From: Sympetrum striolatum
Taxonomy: Eukaryota > Arthropoda > Insecta > Odonata > Libellulidae
Length of the DNA stretch: 64,000 bases
Direction: 5' to 3'
Assembly (NCBI GenBank): GCA_947579665.1
Contig: OX388350.1
Coordinates: 38,163,393-38,227,392 of the forward strand
Shown piece by piece: positions 35,640-46,181 of this stretch (its first letter is position 1; every line of letters begins with the position of its first letter). A model generated the notes under the pieces. It had not been told where the DNA came from, searched no databases, and saw only the letters and a program-made list of their open reading frames with translations. The position numbers were made by a program, and so were the translations under genes.

Positions 35640-37050
35640 CATTCCTTAAAAGTCTTCTAAGCTGCTAAGTTGTGCAAGAAAGCACAGGCTACCACAACCG
35701 TCATGACAGTATCTAATCACAACCTTATGCCATACGAAAGAATTGGAAATTGTCTTTTCCATACTCCAAACATTCTTTCTGTGACATTTCTTGTTCTTAT
35801 TTGGCTTTCATTATACAGATGCTCCTCAGGTGCAATAGGATTTCTGATTGGAGTCATAAGATATCTTTCTTGTCTATATCCAGAGTCTCCCAAAACAATT
35901 CCATCTCTGAATTTATTCTGATTTATTTGTGACTTAATGTTTGAATTATTGAAAATATATTTTGAATGGTATTGGCTGTTACTTGGTGGAATTCCATAAT
36001 AGATGAAAATAAAAGAACACTTTGTAGTAATTGGTTCGGAATGGAATTACTACAAAGTGTTCTTTTATTTTCATCCATTATTAAAAATAGTTTGGTCATG
36101 AGTTGATCCTGCCCATCTGGTCACAATATCTTCTATTAGCATGTTTGCAGCACATATTACTTGGAAGTTTAAAGAAAAATATCCTTTCCTGTTTCTATAA
36201 GATTCAGGCTCAGCACCTCCTGTAATAATAATACTATTTAGACAAATTTCTGCATAATACACTGAAACTTTGTATTAAATTCATTTAATTTTCTTGTTGT
36301 ATTTTCAAGATAATAATAGGTGTCAGGAAATAATATTTTAATAATCAATTCTAAAGAGCCAATCATACTACACCCTATGTAATTTATATTTTACCTTCTT
36401 ATTCTATTGAATCAAATATAATTATGGGAATAATCATCAAAATATGTTCAATTCAGTTAATGCAATAATTCACAATACATGGTGATAGTATCTTAATGTG
36501 TGTACAATCTATTCACCCAACAACCCTTGGTAAATGTGCAATCTTGTAAAAATCATCCTGCTCCTTACAAATTTCCATGTTTGTGGCTGGTTTCATTATG
36601 TTTGTTTTCCTTAGTTCAGCTATCGCCTTGGACTCCTCCTTGATTACCCTACTGGCAGTTGCTTTATGCACACCACAGAAATCACCTACTGTTATAAGCA
36701 TGGAACCAGTAGCATAAAACCGCAGTGTCATCAGTAACTGGTTCATTGCTGTCATAGCCATGTTTCTTAAAATGGAATTTACACAATAGACATCATAGTT
36801 TACATTTAATTATGCTTCAAATTAGTTATAATATTAAATCACCTTGTTGTTTTATGATATATTTTCTCTTGTATCTCTGCCAGCAACTTCTCCATAGTAC
36901 CTTTGCTAAGCCTGAACCTTGCTAAAAACTCTTCTTCATTCCAAACTACAAAGTTGTCTGGTCGAATTCTAAACTTCCTCTCATTTCTGATGTTGCCATA
37001 TAAAGTTAACATTAATTCTTCTTCATCTTCCTCTAAATCTTCGAATAATT
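35640..37050 (-). pseudogene. Second HARBI1-like transposase, decayed
   Basis: Exon 1 region (about 37,050-36,845): FRIRPDNF-like, then EEEFLARFRLSKGTMEKLL, in a frame with shifts. Exon 2 (36,770-36,482): NQLLMTLRFYATGSM, GDFCGVHKATASRVI, and PRVVG-stop-IDCTHIKI, where TGA replaces the residue before IDC. Exon 3 (36,219-35,640): GGAEPESYRNRKGYFSLNFQ, WAGSTHDQTIFNN, a 119-bp insertion, then LGDSGY, RYLMTPIRNPIAPEEHLYNE, RTRNVTERMFGVWKRQFP (the catalytic Glu is kept here) and FLHNLA. The acceptor TTATTACAG lies at 36,220. It differs throughout from the copy at 32.5-34.9 kb, so it is a different subfamily, not a recent duplicate. Confidence 0.82.
35958..36076. mobile_element. 119-bp fold-back insert with 13-bp target duplication
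   Basis: It interrupts exon 3 of the second transposase. The 13-bp flanks ATTATTGAAAATA (35,945-35,957) and ATTATTAAAAATA (36,077-36,089) differ by one base and represent one transposase segment duplicated. Inside, a 31-bp arm (36,002-36,032, starting GATGAAAATAAAAGAACA) is repeated perfectly inverted at 36,045-36,075 around a 12-base loop. The left part resembles the Penelope-like end repeats at 26.34 and 40.0 kb. It is probably a truncated Penelope-like insertion with an inverted terminal copy. Confidence 0.7.
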
Positions 37051-37954
37051 AGACAACCTCAATTATTTCTGGAAGTAATGTATAATTTTATTCAATTCTC
37101 AAGTTTTCCTACTGGAACAACATTATATTTATTATTGATAATACATCTGAAATACGTAAGGGATTCTATATAGACTTTATTATTTTAATTATATGTATTC
37201 ACACACGATGTCCTTAAGGTGATGTTGGAAAATCAAAAAATAACAAAGTAATGGAAAAAAGTGTTAAAATGCAAACGTTTAGTTAATACAGAAATACAGA
37301 TTCGAATTACCACTTAATAATTATTACTAGTAAATAACTATGTTGATATTTCTCTCTTATATTACACGAATGATACATACGAGAATTCCTTTTCCACTTG
37401 CTCAAAAGACGGCAGTATCGTGGTGAATTTGTGTTTTCATAATTTACATTAAGTTTATTAACGTTTATGAACATAATTTTCTAGGCTATTTAATATTAGG
37501 CATAACAGATACCCGAGAAATAGCTGGGTAAATTTCTAGATTACTGTTCTGGTCGTGTTGTCCAAATAATTAGGCACCGCGAAAACGTTTAAAATAAAAG
37601 TATTTTAAACAAAGAAATGGTAATAATTAGAGACTGAATTAAAGGGGATTAAATATGGCCGATAACCTTAATGTAGGATGTTAAAATATAAGGATTACTG
37701 ATAAAAAAATACATCGTTGCACTTGTGTGGATAGGCATAAAAATACAAAATGAAAAAAAATCCCAAAATGCTACAAATATATTCTTAACGGAAACATACC
37801 AGATTAATTAGAAGATAAAAATCAATTTCTTGACAATATACTGTAACATAAACCTATTTTAATAAAACTGAAGTTTTATAAAATGCCAACTTTCACGAAC
37901 AAGTGAAAGCTGAAACAGCCCAAGAGCCTAATTTTTGCGGAACCATAGAGTAAG
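37051..37954. other. No gene seen
   Basis: AT-rich anonymous DNA upstream of the P-like insertion. The last 25 bases (about 37,938-37,962) belong to a target sequence repeated at 41.4 kb. Confidence 0.45.
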
Positions 37955-37962
37955 GATGGGGT

Positions 37963-38889
37963 CACAGGGGTAGTAAATCCTATCTCCCTCTGGCGACCAA
38001 AAGTGAAGCCAGGGGTAAAGCGGCAAATTGCGCATTTCGCCATGCTGGTGAGAACTTTTCGTACCTCCCTATGCTAATACATTGTTTTTTCGTGATTTTG
38101 CGGCTTTGATACAGAGTTATCAAGGTTTGATTGAGTAAGTCGAACGTTTTGGAACACAAATTGTAGTTTCAGCAATGTGTAACACGAAGTGATTTTGTTA
38201 TTTTCGCGTTTCTAAAGGTTTAATAGGTAAATAAGCAGGGGCTTGTTTCTGCCTTCAATATGACCAATTGCAGTGCATTTGGCTGTAAGAACAGATTCGT
38301 CATTTTGATAACTTTTACTGCATTGAGCCCCAATTATGAATTAGAACAAACATTTGCACAAGCGGAAAATCTCTAATTACCCTGATAAGCTATTATAATG
38401 TATGATAGAGTAGCTTTATCTCATTTCGGTAAACGATTGTTAAGGAATTTTTATGCCATACTTGGTATTGATCGATTAAAAACTAAGTCGGATTAATGCA
38501 TTATAATATACATAAAATTAACATTATAATAATCAACGAGGTTTTATTACAGTTTGTGGAAGTTTGGCAGATGATTCGTTTTTTATATCGCTCTAGCAGA
38601 CGACACCGGCATCCGATAAGTTTACATTGCAGGCATGTTTTATTTTCCATGATGAAAAGAATCAAGCGGACTTTGAGAAAAAAATCGAACATGATCGTTA
38701 AGTAAAACGTTCATTTAAACTATCTGCGTCCATTTCATAGGATAGACAAGCTCCTGAGTCCCGTATGAGAGGAAAATAAAACCCCAAAAATACATGTAGT
38801 TAAAGGGGAGCTGGCGAAAAGTTCTCACCAGTGCTCTGCGGGTTGCGTTTTTTTTGGCTTCACTTTCCCGACGTTAGACTCGCCCTGTG
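37963..38889 (+). mobile_element. P-like element, 927 bp, 8-bp target duplication
   Basis: The termini are CACAGGGGTAGT (37,963) and the inverse of CACAGGGCGAGT (ending 38,889). They continue inward to a shared AAAGTGAAGCC and then a perfect 17-bp subterminal inverted repeat CTGGTGAGAACTTTTCG (about 38,043 and, inverted, about 38,814). GATGGGGT is duplicated immediately outside (37,955-37,962; 38,890-38,897). A paralogous empty site at 41,385-41,392 has only one copy. The 8-bp duplication, subterminal repeats and a THAP-type start codon region point to the P superfamily. hAT elements also make 8-bp duplications but do not carry THAP. Non-autonomous now. Confidence 0.75.
38260..38376 (+). pseudogene. 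THAP-domain start inside the P-like element
   Basis: The ORF starts MTNCSAFGCKNRF. M-x-x-C-x4-C is the first half of the THAP C2CH zinc finger (usually M..CSAFGC.NR). After residue 13 the sequence leaves the family (no Phe-Pro or second Cys-His pair) and stops at 38,374-38,376. It is therefore the relic of a THAP-type transposase exon, cut by deletion or decay. THAP is the DNA-binding domain of P-element transposases. Confidence 0.6.
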
Positions 38890-39137
38890 GATGGGGTAGA
38901 GTGCTGAACAGGCTGCGCAGTAGCCGAGCCGATGTTACAGCATTAAACCACGTGACTTTTCCGTTTTCTAGCGGCAATTCAAATACGCTGTGGAGTTTCA
39001 TCTTAAAAAATCGAGTTTTTAAGTAACTCTGAACTACGTAGTTAATGCGTATATTATTTTAATAGATAGTAGAGTTTCCACTTAAAGTTTTCTTATTATA
39101 ATAATCAACGTCGGGTATATATTTATCATTGTTTAAG

Positions 39138-39478
39138 AATATTTAGATACCTCTCGTCGAGTTCTTCGGAACGAGTATCAACTCATCAAGGTTTACTCGA
39201 GTAACAAGCAAGATAAATACAAAATAACAAAATTTCAAATAAATTCCCAATTATCGTTGAGTTTTTCGAACATATCCGGAGAAAATTACGTTTAAGTGGA
39301 ATATTAAGATACTTCTCGTCGAGTTCTTCAAAAAGAGAATCATTTCGACTAGGTTTACTCGGATGAAAAGCAAGATCAAGCAAGAAAAGGAAGAGAGCAA
39401 AAAAACTGAAAGTTTCGAATAAATTCCCAGTTTTCGTTGATTTTTTCGAACATTTCTGGAAAAAATGACGTTTAAGTG
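39138..39478. repeat. Two-copy tandem repeat, about 162-179 bp units
   Basis: Unit 1 starts at 39,138 and unit 2 at 39,300. Both hold TCTCGTCGAGTTCTTC, AGGTTTACTCG, AAATAAATTCCCA, TTTTTCGAACAT and end ACGTTTAAGTG. The minus ORF across them simply repeats the same peptide pattern. No function is evident. Confidence 0.8.
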
Positions 39479-40002
39479 TTGTTAAGTTTAAATTACACAT
39501 ATAGCTAGAGTAACGTTTAAAACTAAGGCAAACTTGGGTTTAAGTGGTCGAATATCACAGTTAACATTTTCTTTCATATTTAAACAATGTGGAACTTTCA
39601 TGAATAATTTAATAGAAACGCACTCAATTTATTTCAACGAATGAAAGAACAAGATACTTAACTTCCTCCATTCAAAAGTTACGAGTCTTCAAAACAAGAC
39701 AGGTTCGTCGATTTTTGCGAATATTTGTAAATTGAATAAATTGGAAACTGTACCTTGATATGCCTCCGGTTGAATCAACTACTGGTATAGGTATAGCTCC
39801 AAATAAAGGAAATGATTTAGAATGGAATGAAATTACAGTGGGATTTTTCTGATAATATTTAATAATCACTTCTTTAACAAAGTTTTAGGAAACATCTTCC
39901 TGCCACCTCACTGACAACTTCTCACATTTAGAATTCATTCATATTTAAGTATCATTATTTAAATATAAATTATAAATTAATACATATTAGATTCTATGGT
40001 AT
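39479..40002. other. No gene seen
   Basis: Anonymous AT-rich sequence with only short ORFs. Confidence 0.45.
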
Positions 40003-40140
40003 TAGGCCGGACTTCGTGGAAAGCCATAATAAGAAATAAATAAGGCACTTTTTACAATAAGGTAATTTCCACACTGTGTTATTTATTTAAAAACGACCGG
40101 TTTCGGCTAACGCCACCCTCAGGTTTCATTTCTTAGTAAT
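40003..40140 (-). repeat. Penelope-like terminal repeat fragment
   Basis: AGGCCGGACTTCGTGGAA, AAATAAATAAGGCACTTTT, then ACCGGTTTCGGCTAACGCCA and CCTCAGGTTT, in the same order and orientation as 26,338-26,470. The 'CGGTTTCGGCT...CC.TCAGG' block is characteristic of Penelope-like ends. No coding part is adjacent. Confidence 0.6.
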
Positions 40141-40344
40141 ACATATTTTAAAAACAATACAGCTATGTTTACAGAAGGTAAGTGTAAGACAAAGATTCAT
40201 AAAGTTTAATTTTACGCAACAGGCCATCTCTCCATCCGAGATCTTTTTCACAGATGCTTCTAAAACAAGACATGTAAAGGAGTCCATTTCTCTGCTACGT
40301 GATACTTCACATTATTACATGTTGTAATTGAATTTAAATTTATT

Positions 40345-40680
40345 TCAGTTGAAGTTCATTAGTTTATATTTCCTAGCATTGCATTGTAATTTACTTTTAA
40401 GAAGCCAAACGTGCAATTTTGTAAGGTTAACTTGTAAGGTTAATGTGGTGTAATCTCCAAGGTTTCTAATTGCTTGACAAATATTACAATTGGCAGCAAA
40501 TAAAGGGATGTTTGATATAAGAATTTTTGGCAAGTTATTTATGTAAATTAAAATAATTATATGCAAAATAACGTTATGTAGGGTTCCAGGAAAGTTTTCC
40601 ATTTTCCAGATTTTAGAGTGTTTAGAGGGCACAAAATCCTTTCTCCTCAAGCTGAGAATCCATAGTTTTCTCCTTTCATG
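40345..40680 (-). pseudogene. LINE reverse transcriptase remnant, catalytic pair lost
   Basis: Minus frame: LHNVILHIIILIYINNLPKI, then PLFAANCNICQAIRNLGDYT and LHVWLLKSKLQCNARKYKLM. It aligns with the 'LFLIYINDLP...LFADDC.IY..I......L..DL..L..W....L..N..KCK.M' reverse-transcriptase core. The two catalytic Asp of FADD are Ala-Asn here (FAAN), so the copy could not be active even with an open frame. About 100 codons are left. Confidence 0.78.
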
Positions 40681-40683
40681 ATC

Positions 40684-41302
40684 TACTGGGAAGCTATAAA
40701 GTCAATATTAATAATTATAAATAACGAGAAAAGCCTGCGACACTTTAATATACTCGAGCGCTCCAATGAACTCGATTCAAGCAATAATATTGAATATGCA
40801 CCGAAGGGAATAATATTCCTAAACGGAAAAACAAAGTTTATCTTGTTATAATCATCGAAAAACAAGAATAAACCGTAAAAACTGCTATATTCCATTTTTG
40901 TCACATGGAATACTCTGTAGTAATAGCCGCAATCGCCTATTTGCAAGCTACTTCATTACCTTTTTACATAATCTGTAAATGGCAAATGAAAGTTAAATGA
41001 TAAGAAAACAATTCTAAATAAGTATTAAAATCACCATAAACACAAAACTTACGAGTTAAAAGTGATTTCTTTAACGTACTTTTCCTTGCAGTTCCATGCG
41101 CAGCATTTCAAAACCATGATTCCCAAGTCCTTTAATCTTTTACGGTTAATTTTCATCCAGATACAGAAAATAAATATTGAGTTACATTAGCCAGACTATA
41201 GAGCATCTAAATAAACTCGAATTCAGAGCATCAGCTGTCCGTAAAGGACATAAATACTTAAAAAACCAACTTGAGTACACGAATTTCTCACTTAACTTAC
41301 CG
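40684..41302. other. No gene seen
   Basis: Anonymous. The plus ORF from 41,177 runs into repeated promoter-like sequence and is not credible as a gene. Confidence 0.4.
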
Positions 41303-41430
41303 GCGAGATTTCCGAAAGCGGACCAAAGTCACGTGGTCTCCTACGTTCAATCCTGTAACATGCGCAGAACGCAACACGCGCTCTACCCCATCCTTACTCT
41401 ATGTGCGGAACGATTGTATGAGAAAGTGAT
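41303..41430 (-). repeat. Paralogue of the P-element target, empty site
   Basis: Reverse complement of this segment matches the two flanks of the P-like element continuously: CATAGAGTAAGGATGGGG with TAGAG, then CTGCGCA, GTTACAG and CCACGTGACTTT. ACCCCATC (41,385-41,392) is present once. Both copies hold a CACGTGAC E-box and a TGCGCA motif, so the duplicated sequence may be a promoter. Confidence 0.75.
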
Positions 41431-42398
41431 CGGGCGTTCGGAAACAGAGGTAGCCTTCTGGTTTGGTGACCGGCGCCTGAATTTCCTTTGTGCAACGGTT
41501 GTCACTCGTAACCTTCGGCTACGCCGCAGCTGATAGCTACGTAGCGAATACGCGTAACCGGAGTTGGTGCAACCGGCCCTTAAAGTTGACATTACCGGCG
41601 TTAATACGTTGCGTTACGCTAACTGATACATCGGTGTCGGGAATTTTTAAAGTCAAAGCTATGACACGAGAACTCGGTTCGTGGGAGGTTTAAAATTTCA
41701 CAAAATGTCCTTCTTCAAAAGCCTTCTAAAGTATAATCACCTCTTCCCTCACTTTAAAAAAATACCAAAAGGACGCAAATTAAACATTCATAAACAGTTG
41801 GAAATATCATACCAGATACATTAAAGTAACTACAACCTCACAAACGTTAACCTGCCATTTATATCTTGATTATAGTAATGCAGTTTCAACAACGGCTGCC
41901 TTAGTAAATTGTTGGTAAATTATTATCAATTTAATAGTTTTGTTGTAAATTGAAGTTATTTTTTATTGATATACATTTCCTTTCTTGGGCTGTTGTAAAT
42001 GTCATTAACAGGAACATTGAGCTCAGCAGAACCTTGGTTTAAACATGAAAATAAATACAGGTAGAGCTGAAAATGGATGAGGACGGGCATGAAACTGATT
42101 TTTACTGTCATGCAGAGCTTAAATTTTATTAGAATTTATAATATCTATTCAAACTTTGCCATCAATACAAGATTTCATGTGAACCAAAACAAATTAGCAG
42201 AAAGGAATATTAAAAAAAACTGAACAGCGAAACAGGTTTTTGGGAACGCTGTTGCCAAATTTATCACGAATCCGTCTCCTCGTCAGAGGACTGCGGGGAG
42301 TCGTTTATAAATACCAATAGGTACCGCTCGCCTGGCAGCTTACTCATGAGGGGTTAGTTAGGGATAGGTGTAGGAACCGACTATAAATACGGCCCTTA

Positions 42399-44314
42399 AG
42401 ACCGCAGATGCATCTCATTGACGGAGACTCCTCAATGTCAGTAGACTCTCTTTCGTTCAATTAGGCATTTAAAAGAGGCAAAGGAATAAGGGAAACCGAC
42501 GTTATACCATTTACTAATTGTGCTGTAGTCGATCTCGTCGTTTTGATTTGGACGAGAATCAAAGCTAATAGCACTCGGGCAAAAATGATCCGATTTTTAA
42601 TTTTCGTGGACAAACTAATTCTGACAAGCAGTATTTTTAAATATGAATACAATAAATTCAATAACATAAAAAACGTACAATTACCATATCTGGGAAGTTT
42701 ATAAGATGTCTCAAATCTTATTGTCTTTACTATAGAAAGTTAATATAACATTTCGAGTGAGACGCAGACGGAAAGATATAGGTTATCAAAATGAAACTTG
42801 TTCATGAGTGCTATTCCTAAACAAGATTTTTTTAAAATAGGTGTTTGGAAAAAGTTGATAATCATATGAGGTTGCTTCTCGTTCCATCATATTTGGAATG
42901 CAAACAATGCGAATAAATACTTGATCCGTGAGGAATTTTAATTTTGGGATAAATGAAGTCAATAAATGAGATCACATTTATATAATATCAGTATTTATTA
43001 CTGCTCAAGATTGGATAGGTCAATTTTTGGCTTGGCCACATGAGTCTGACCCATTTCATTTATCGTAATCAAATTTTACTCAGGTTACATTTCACCTCAT
43101 TAATTTTTGCTAGAATAGACCAGAATTTCCAGAAAATAGTGGAGATGGTGGGAGAAGGTATACCTCCTGTCCTTATCGTGCTGCAGACAACGCATTAGTG
43201 AGCCTCCGTTTCGTTCCCAATCAGCACCTCTTCCATCCCTCAACCCTAAACCTAGAATTTCTCACTTTATGACAATTTGATCTCGAAAGTTTTCCGCCTG
43301 CAAATATAATAAACAAGAACTCCGCATCAAGATCTAAGAAAACAATTCGGTCATACCAGACCAAATGCATAAAGCTTTGCTTTGGTTGAGATACTATTGC
43401 CGGATTCCAAGTATTGTTTAAAAAATCTTTTACGTGTAAACTAAATCACACTAAGGTATGTAACTTCATCGTAAAACGTAAATAAATACAACATTATTTC
43501 TTTGAATTAATCAGGATATAATACTACAATTGCTGGCCCAGTAGGGCATTTAAAAATTCCACCAATCGTTAGTGAAATATGATTTGCTTTTCCCTTTCAA
43601 ACCATTCGTTTTTGGCAGAGGCATTGGAAGGTGCGAGCTGATGGTTGCTTTGGCCTATACACTGCCCTTATCTTATAGTGAACTTCAAATTCGGTACCCG
43701 CCCTTTTGTTACCTTTCAAGGAATAGCACCTTCCATCTCTCCCCTAACCCAAGTGTACTGGAGAGAGCGTGAGTTAAAGAACGTGTGTGTTAAAAGCTGC
43801 CGAACTTAATATCAATGTCAATTTTACTGAAATGCAAATTAGAGAATATCCTTTTCCTTCATATTAGATATATTTGTAGAACTCAAACTTCTAATAAATA
43901 GTAATTTGTGACCTGAATCTCTTAGAACAGTAGTCATATGTTCGAAGAATGGATGCTTTCATATGACGTATTTGGCCTTCCTCTCCATCCCCATTCAAAA
44001 TCCTCTTAAAGGAAAATTTTAGGCCAGGAAAGATTATTACATTCAATAGGTTCAATTTTTGTGCTAATAAAATAGTATATATCCTTTATATTTTATATAA
44101 AGATGTATATCTTCATCAAAGGTATTCTTAAAATTTATTTATAACCGATGCGTACATTTTTTACAGCGTGTTCGAGTGACGTAAGAATAAATGTTCAAGT
44201 AAAAAAAATGTATATTATAAAAATGTTTTAGAAAAATTAATCTGTAGATTGCTCTCAATTTTATATCGATGGAAATAATTTATCATTGTCCTTAATCTGG
44301 TCTCTGTATTCTAG
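42399..44314. other. No gene seen
   Basis: Anonymous AT-rich DNA right of the outer Harbinger end. Two weakly similar segments (about 43,190-43,260 and 43,650-43,760, each with a CCATC/TC..CCTAACCC run) might be an old duplication. Confidence 0.35.
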
Positions 44315-44473
44315 GCGCTGAAAGGTTATCGGTATTGCTGCCTGCACTGACCATTGAAAACGTCAGAAGTTCTTGTCAAGAGGGAGTTGCAGTCGTTGTG
44401 AGAAAAATACACAGGGTGAGAGGACGAGCGGAGAAGGGTTGCGTTCGTGTTTTATCTAATGGAGGCTGGGTTG
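44315..44473 (+). CDS. Candidate internal exon, product unknown
   Basis: A GC-richer 159-nt segment between a good acceptor (TCTGTATTCTAG) and a good donor (GTGAGTAG). One frame is open throughout (44,317 onward: AERLSVLLPALTIENVRSSC, then QEGVAVVVRKIHRVRGRAEK and GCVRVLSNGGWV); the other two contain stops. The length, borders and composition set it apart from the surrounding AT-rich DNA. I do not recognise the peptide, and no neighbouring exon is evident. It could be one exon of a host gene with very long introns, or a chance combination. Confidence 0.35.
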
Positions 44474-46001
44474 GTGAGTAGACAAATACCCACCCTTTTT
44501 TATTACTTGAATTCTCAAAAAACACCTGACAACACCTTATTGCATCCCAAATTCCAATTTGAATATCGCAGATCTAGATAAAAATTCATAGTCAATGGTA
44601 TATTTCTCTTTCCACCTCTTCTGACATTAATCTTAATTTTTAGCCTCGGCAACTAGATAACGATCCATTTCTCCTTCTTTATATGAATTTTCCTTGGCAT
44701 ATTGTGTTTTTATTTTCCGCTCCATTATGTCTATGTGAGGTCCCTACAAGCCGCCATTCGGCATACTCTATTTTCATAATTGTGTCTTGACTCTATTTTC
44801 ATAAAATATATTTCGTCGATAAAATTTCGCGAAACAATTAGTCGATAAACGCGCCCGTATTTATATTTGGCTTATTTTCTTGTCTTATCGTCCGCCAGAC
44901 GCTTTCTGTTACATATACTACGCCAGATTTTTTCTATCTAATGCGGAGATGACATAACTAGATTAATGACCCCGAGTCTTGTTCTTTAGGTATGAATACG
45001 GCGTTGAATATAAGAATCCTCGGGGAATATTTCATTGTCGCTTCAAGTCCTTCTTTGCCATCCTTCTTTACCAAAAAATACATAATTTTTGTCACTACAA
45101 ATTGGATGCTCTCAATCGGGGCATTATTATTATTTTTGACACTCCTACAGTTAACTATGACATTTTAAATGTTAATTTCGCAAACAAGTATGGGTGGGTT
45201 CCTTGATAAATCTCAGTTATTTTAAATTGACCACTTCTACGATTTTCCGTAATTCGCTCGCTCGAGTATTTTGACCTCAACCTGACCTACTCTTTATGTA
45301 AGAAATCTACAATAAATGGAAAAGATACTATCTGAAATACCTGATTAGGCAAACTTTCAGGACCAGGAAGTCTCTTAGGTTTAATAAGTACAAAAAGTTA
45401 AATGATGCCGTCAACTTGGTATACGATTTTCGACACTGCTACAAGCTGATTTATTTCAGGGAATTGCCTAATGCACAGTTTGACGTCAATACGCAATGAA
45501 AAAATTCATTTAAGATGTTCGCTTTTAATTTAATTAATAATTACATTACCGCTATCTTATTTTAACGATACTTCCGTTTGCACATTTAAACTCACGTTCT
45601 AATACTTAAGGGTTAAAATCTTAACATTCGAATAAGATCTCTTTTTCCATCACAGATGGCTATTCTAATGGTTCGTTTCATTTCCTATTTACATATTGTT
45701 TGTATACTTGTTTGCGTTTTTAGACTAGTTCCCAAATTCAGTCGCATCAATACTATTTGGAAGCCGGCAGCGATCCTTTGTGTCGAATGTATACAACTCT
45801 CTTTTCTTGGAGCTCTCCCGGTGTCTGCATTATATAATCTAGACTCATCAATTTCTTTAGAATATTTCGATGATAAAAATAAGTCCATCAGGTTTGTCCG
45901 CGCATTGTCTAAAGTAGTTTGAACGGGATTTAAATAGAACGAATGCGTTTCGTAAGTAGGCAAGTTAAATGTGAGTTTCTAACAAAATCCTTTAATGCTA
46001 G
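44474..46001. other. No assigned gene
   Basis: ORFs at 44,979-45,206 (plus) and 45,656-45,963 (both strands) are unrecognised. The plus one at 45,656 directly follows an acceptor-like CCATCACAG, but the minus frame is equally long, so neither is called. Confidence 0.3.
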
Positions 46002-46181
46002 TCCCTTGTAAAGCTATCATTCATTGGCATTGAGGCAGAAAAAATTCTGATGTGGAGAGTTGAGCGGCTGGTAAAAAGTACACGCATTTATGTTGGGCAA
46101 AATAATCTGACTGATAGAGAACTGAACGCTTTCGATAAGTTGGACATTAAAAAGGTTCCACTTGATGGACTGGTAGCTTGC
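46002..46181 (+). CDS. Candidate exon or decayed coding fragment, product unknown
   Basis: 180 nt between an acceptor-like TTTAATGCTAG and a donor-like GTATGA are open in phase 0 (SLVKLSFIGIEAEKILMWRV, then ERLVKSTRIYVGQNNLTDRE and LNAFDKLDIKKVPLDGLVAC). If read on, the frame meets TGA at once and then stays open for about 25 more codons. It may therefore instead be a broken single-exon gene or transposon relic. Codon content looks protein-like but I do not recognise a family. Confidence 0.33.

Larger units (their letters stand above)
29669..41582. mobile_element. Inner PIF/Harbinger-type termini (29,672 and 41,579) flanked by TTA
   Basis: GGGCCGGTTGCACCA at 29,672 faces TGGTGCAACCGGCCC ending at 41,579. 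The match continues as CTCCGG and TAC with single substitutions, about 25 of 28 positions. TTA lies outside both ends (29,669-29,671; 41,580-41,582). Three HARBI1-like transposase copies and two Myb-type partner tails lie between the ends, as well as unrelated nested insertions. The span (11.9 kb) is larger than a typical Harbinger, in keeping with nested insertion and duplication. Confidence 0.55.
27984..42398. mobile_element. Outer PIF/Harbinger-type termini (27,987 and 42,395) flanked by TTA
   Basis: GGGCCGTATTTATAGTCG at 27,987 faces CGACTATAAATACGGCCC ending at 42,395. Each is preceded or followed by TTA (27,984-27,986; 42,396-42,398), the target duplication of PIF/Harbinger elements. 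A second, subterminal copy of GGTATTTATA sits 65-95 bp inside each end (28,052; reverse complement at about 42,303). That supports both ends belonging to one family. The ends are 14.4 kb apart. Whether they are one insertion later filled by others, or two separate fragments, cannot be settled here. Confidence 0.55.

Noticed and set aside
39138..39500. Possible CRISPR-like or regulatory repeat
   Set aside because: Only two long, directly adjacent, diverged copies. This is an ordinary tandem duplication in a eukaryote.
41177..41693. 118-codon ORF and its overlapping neighbours
   Set aside because: The frame runs through the duplicated promoter-like target sequence and the inner Harbinger end, which are non-coding repeats.
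45656..45963. Overlapping 88- and 92-codon ORFs on opposite strands
   Set aside because: Neither translation is recognised, and equal length on both strands suggests chance.
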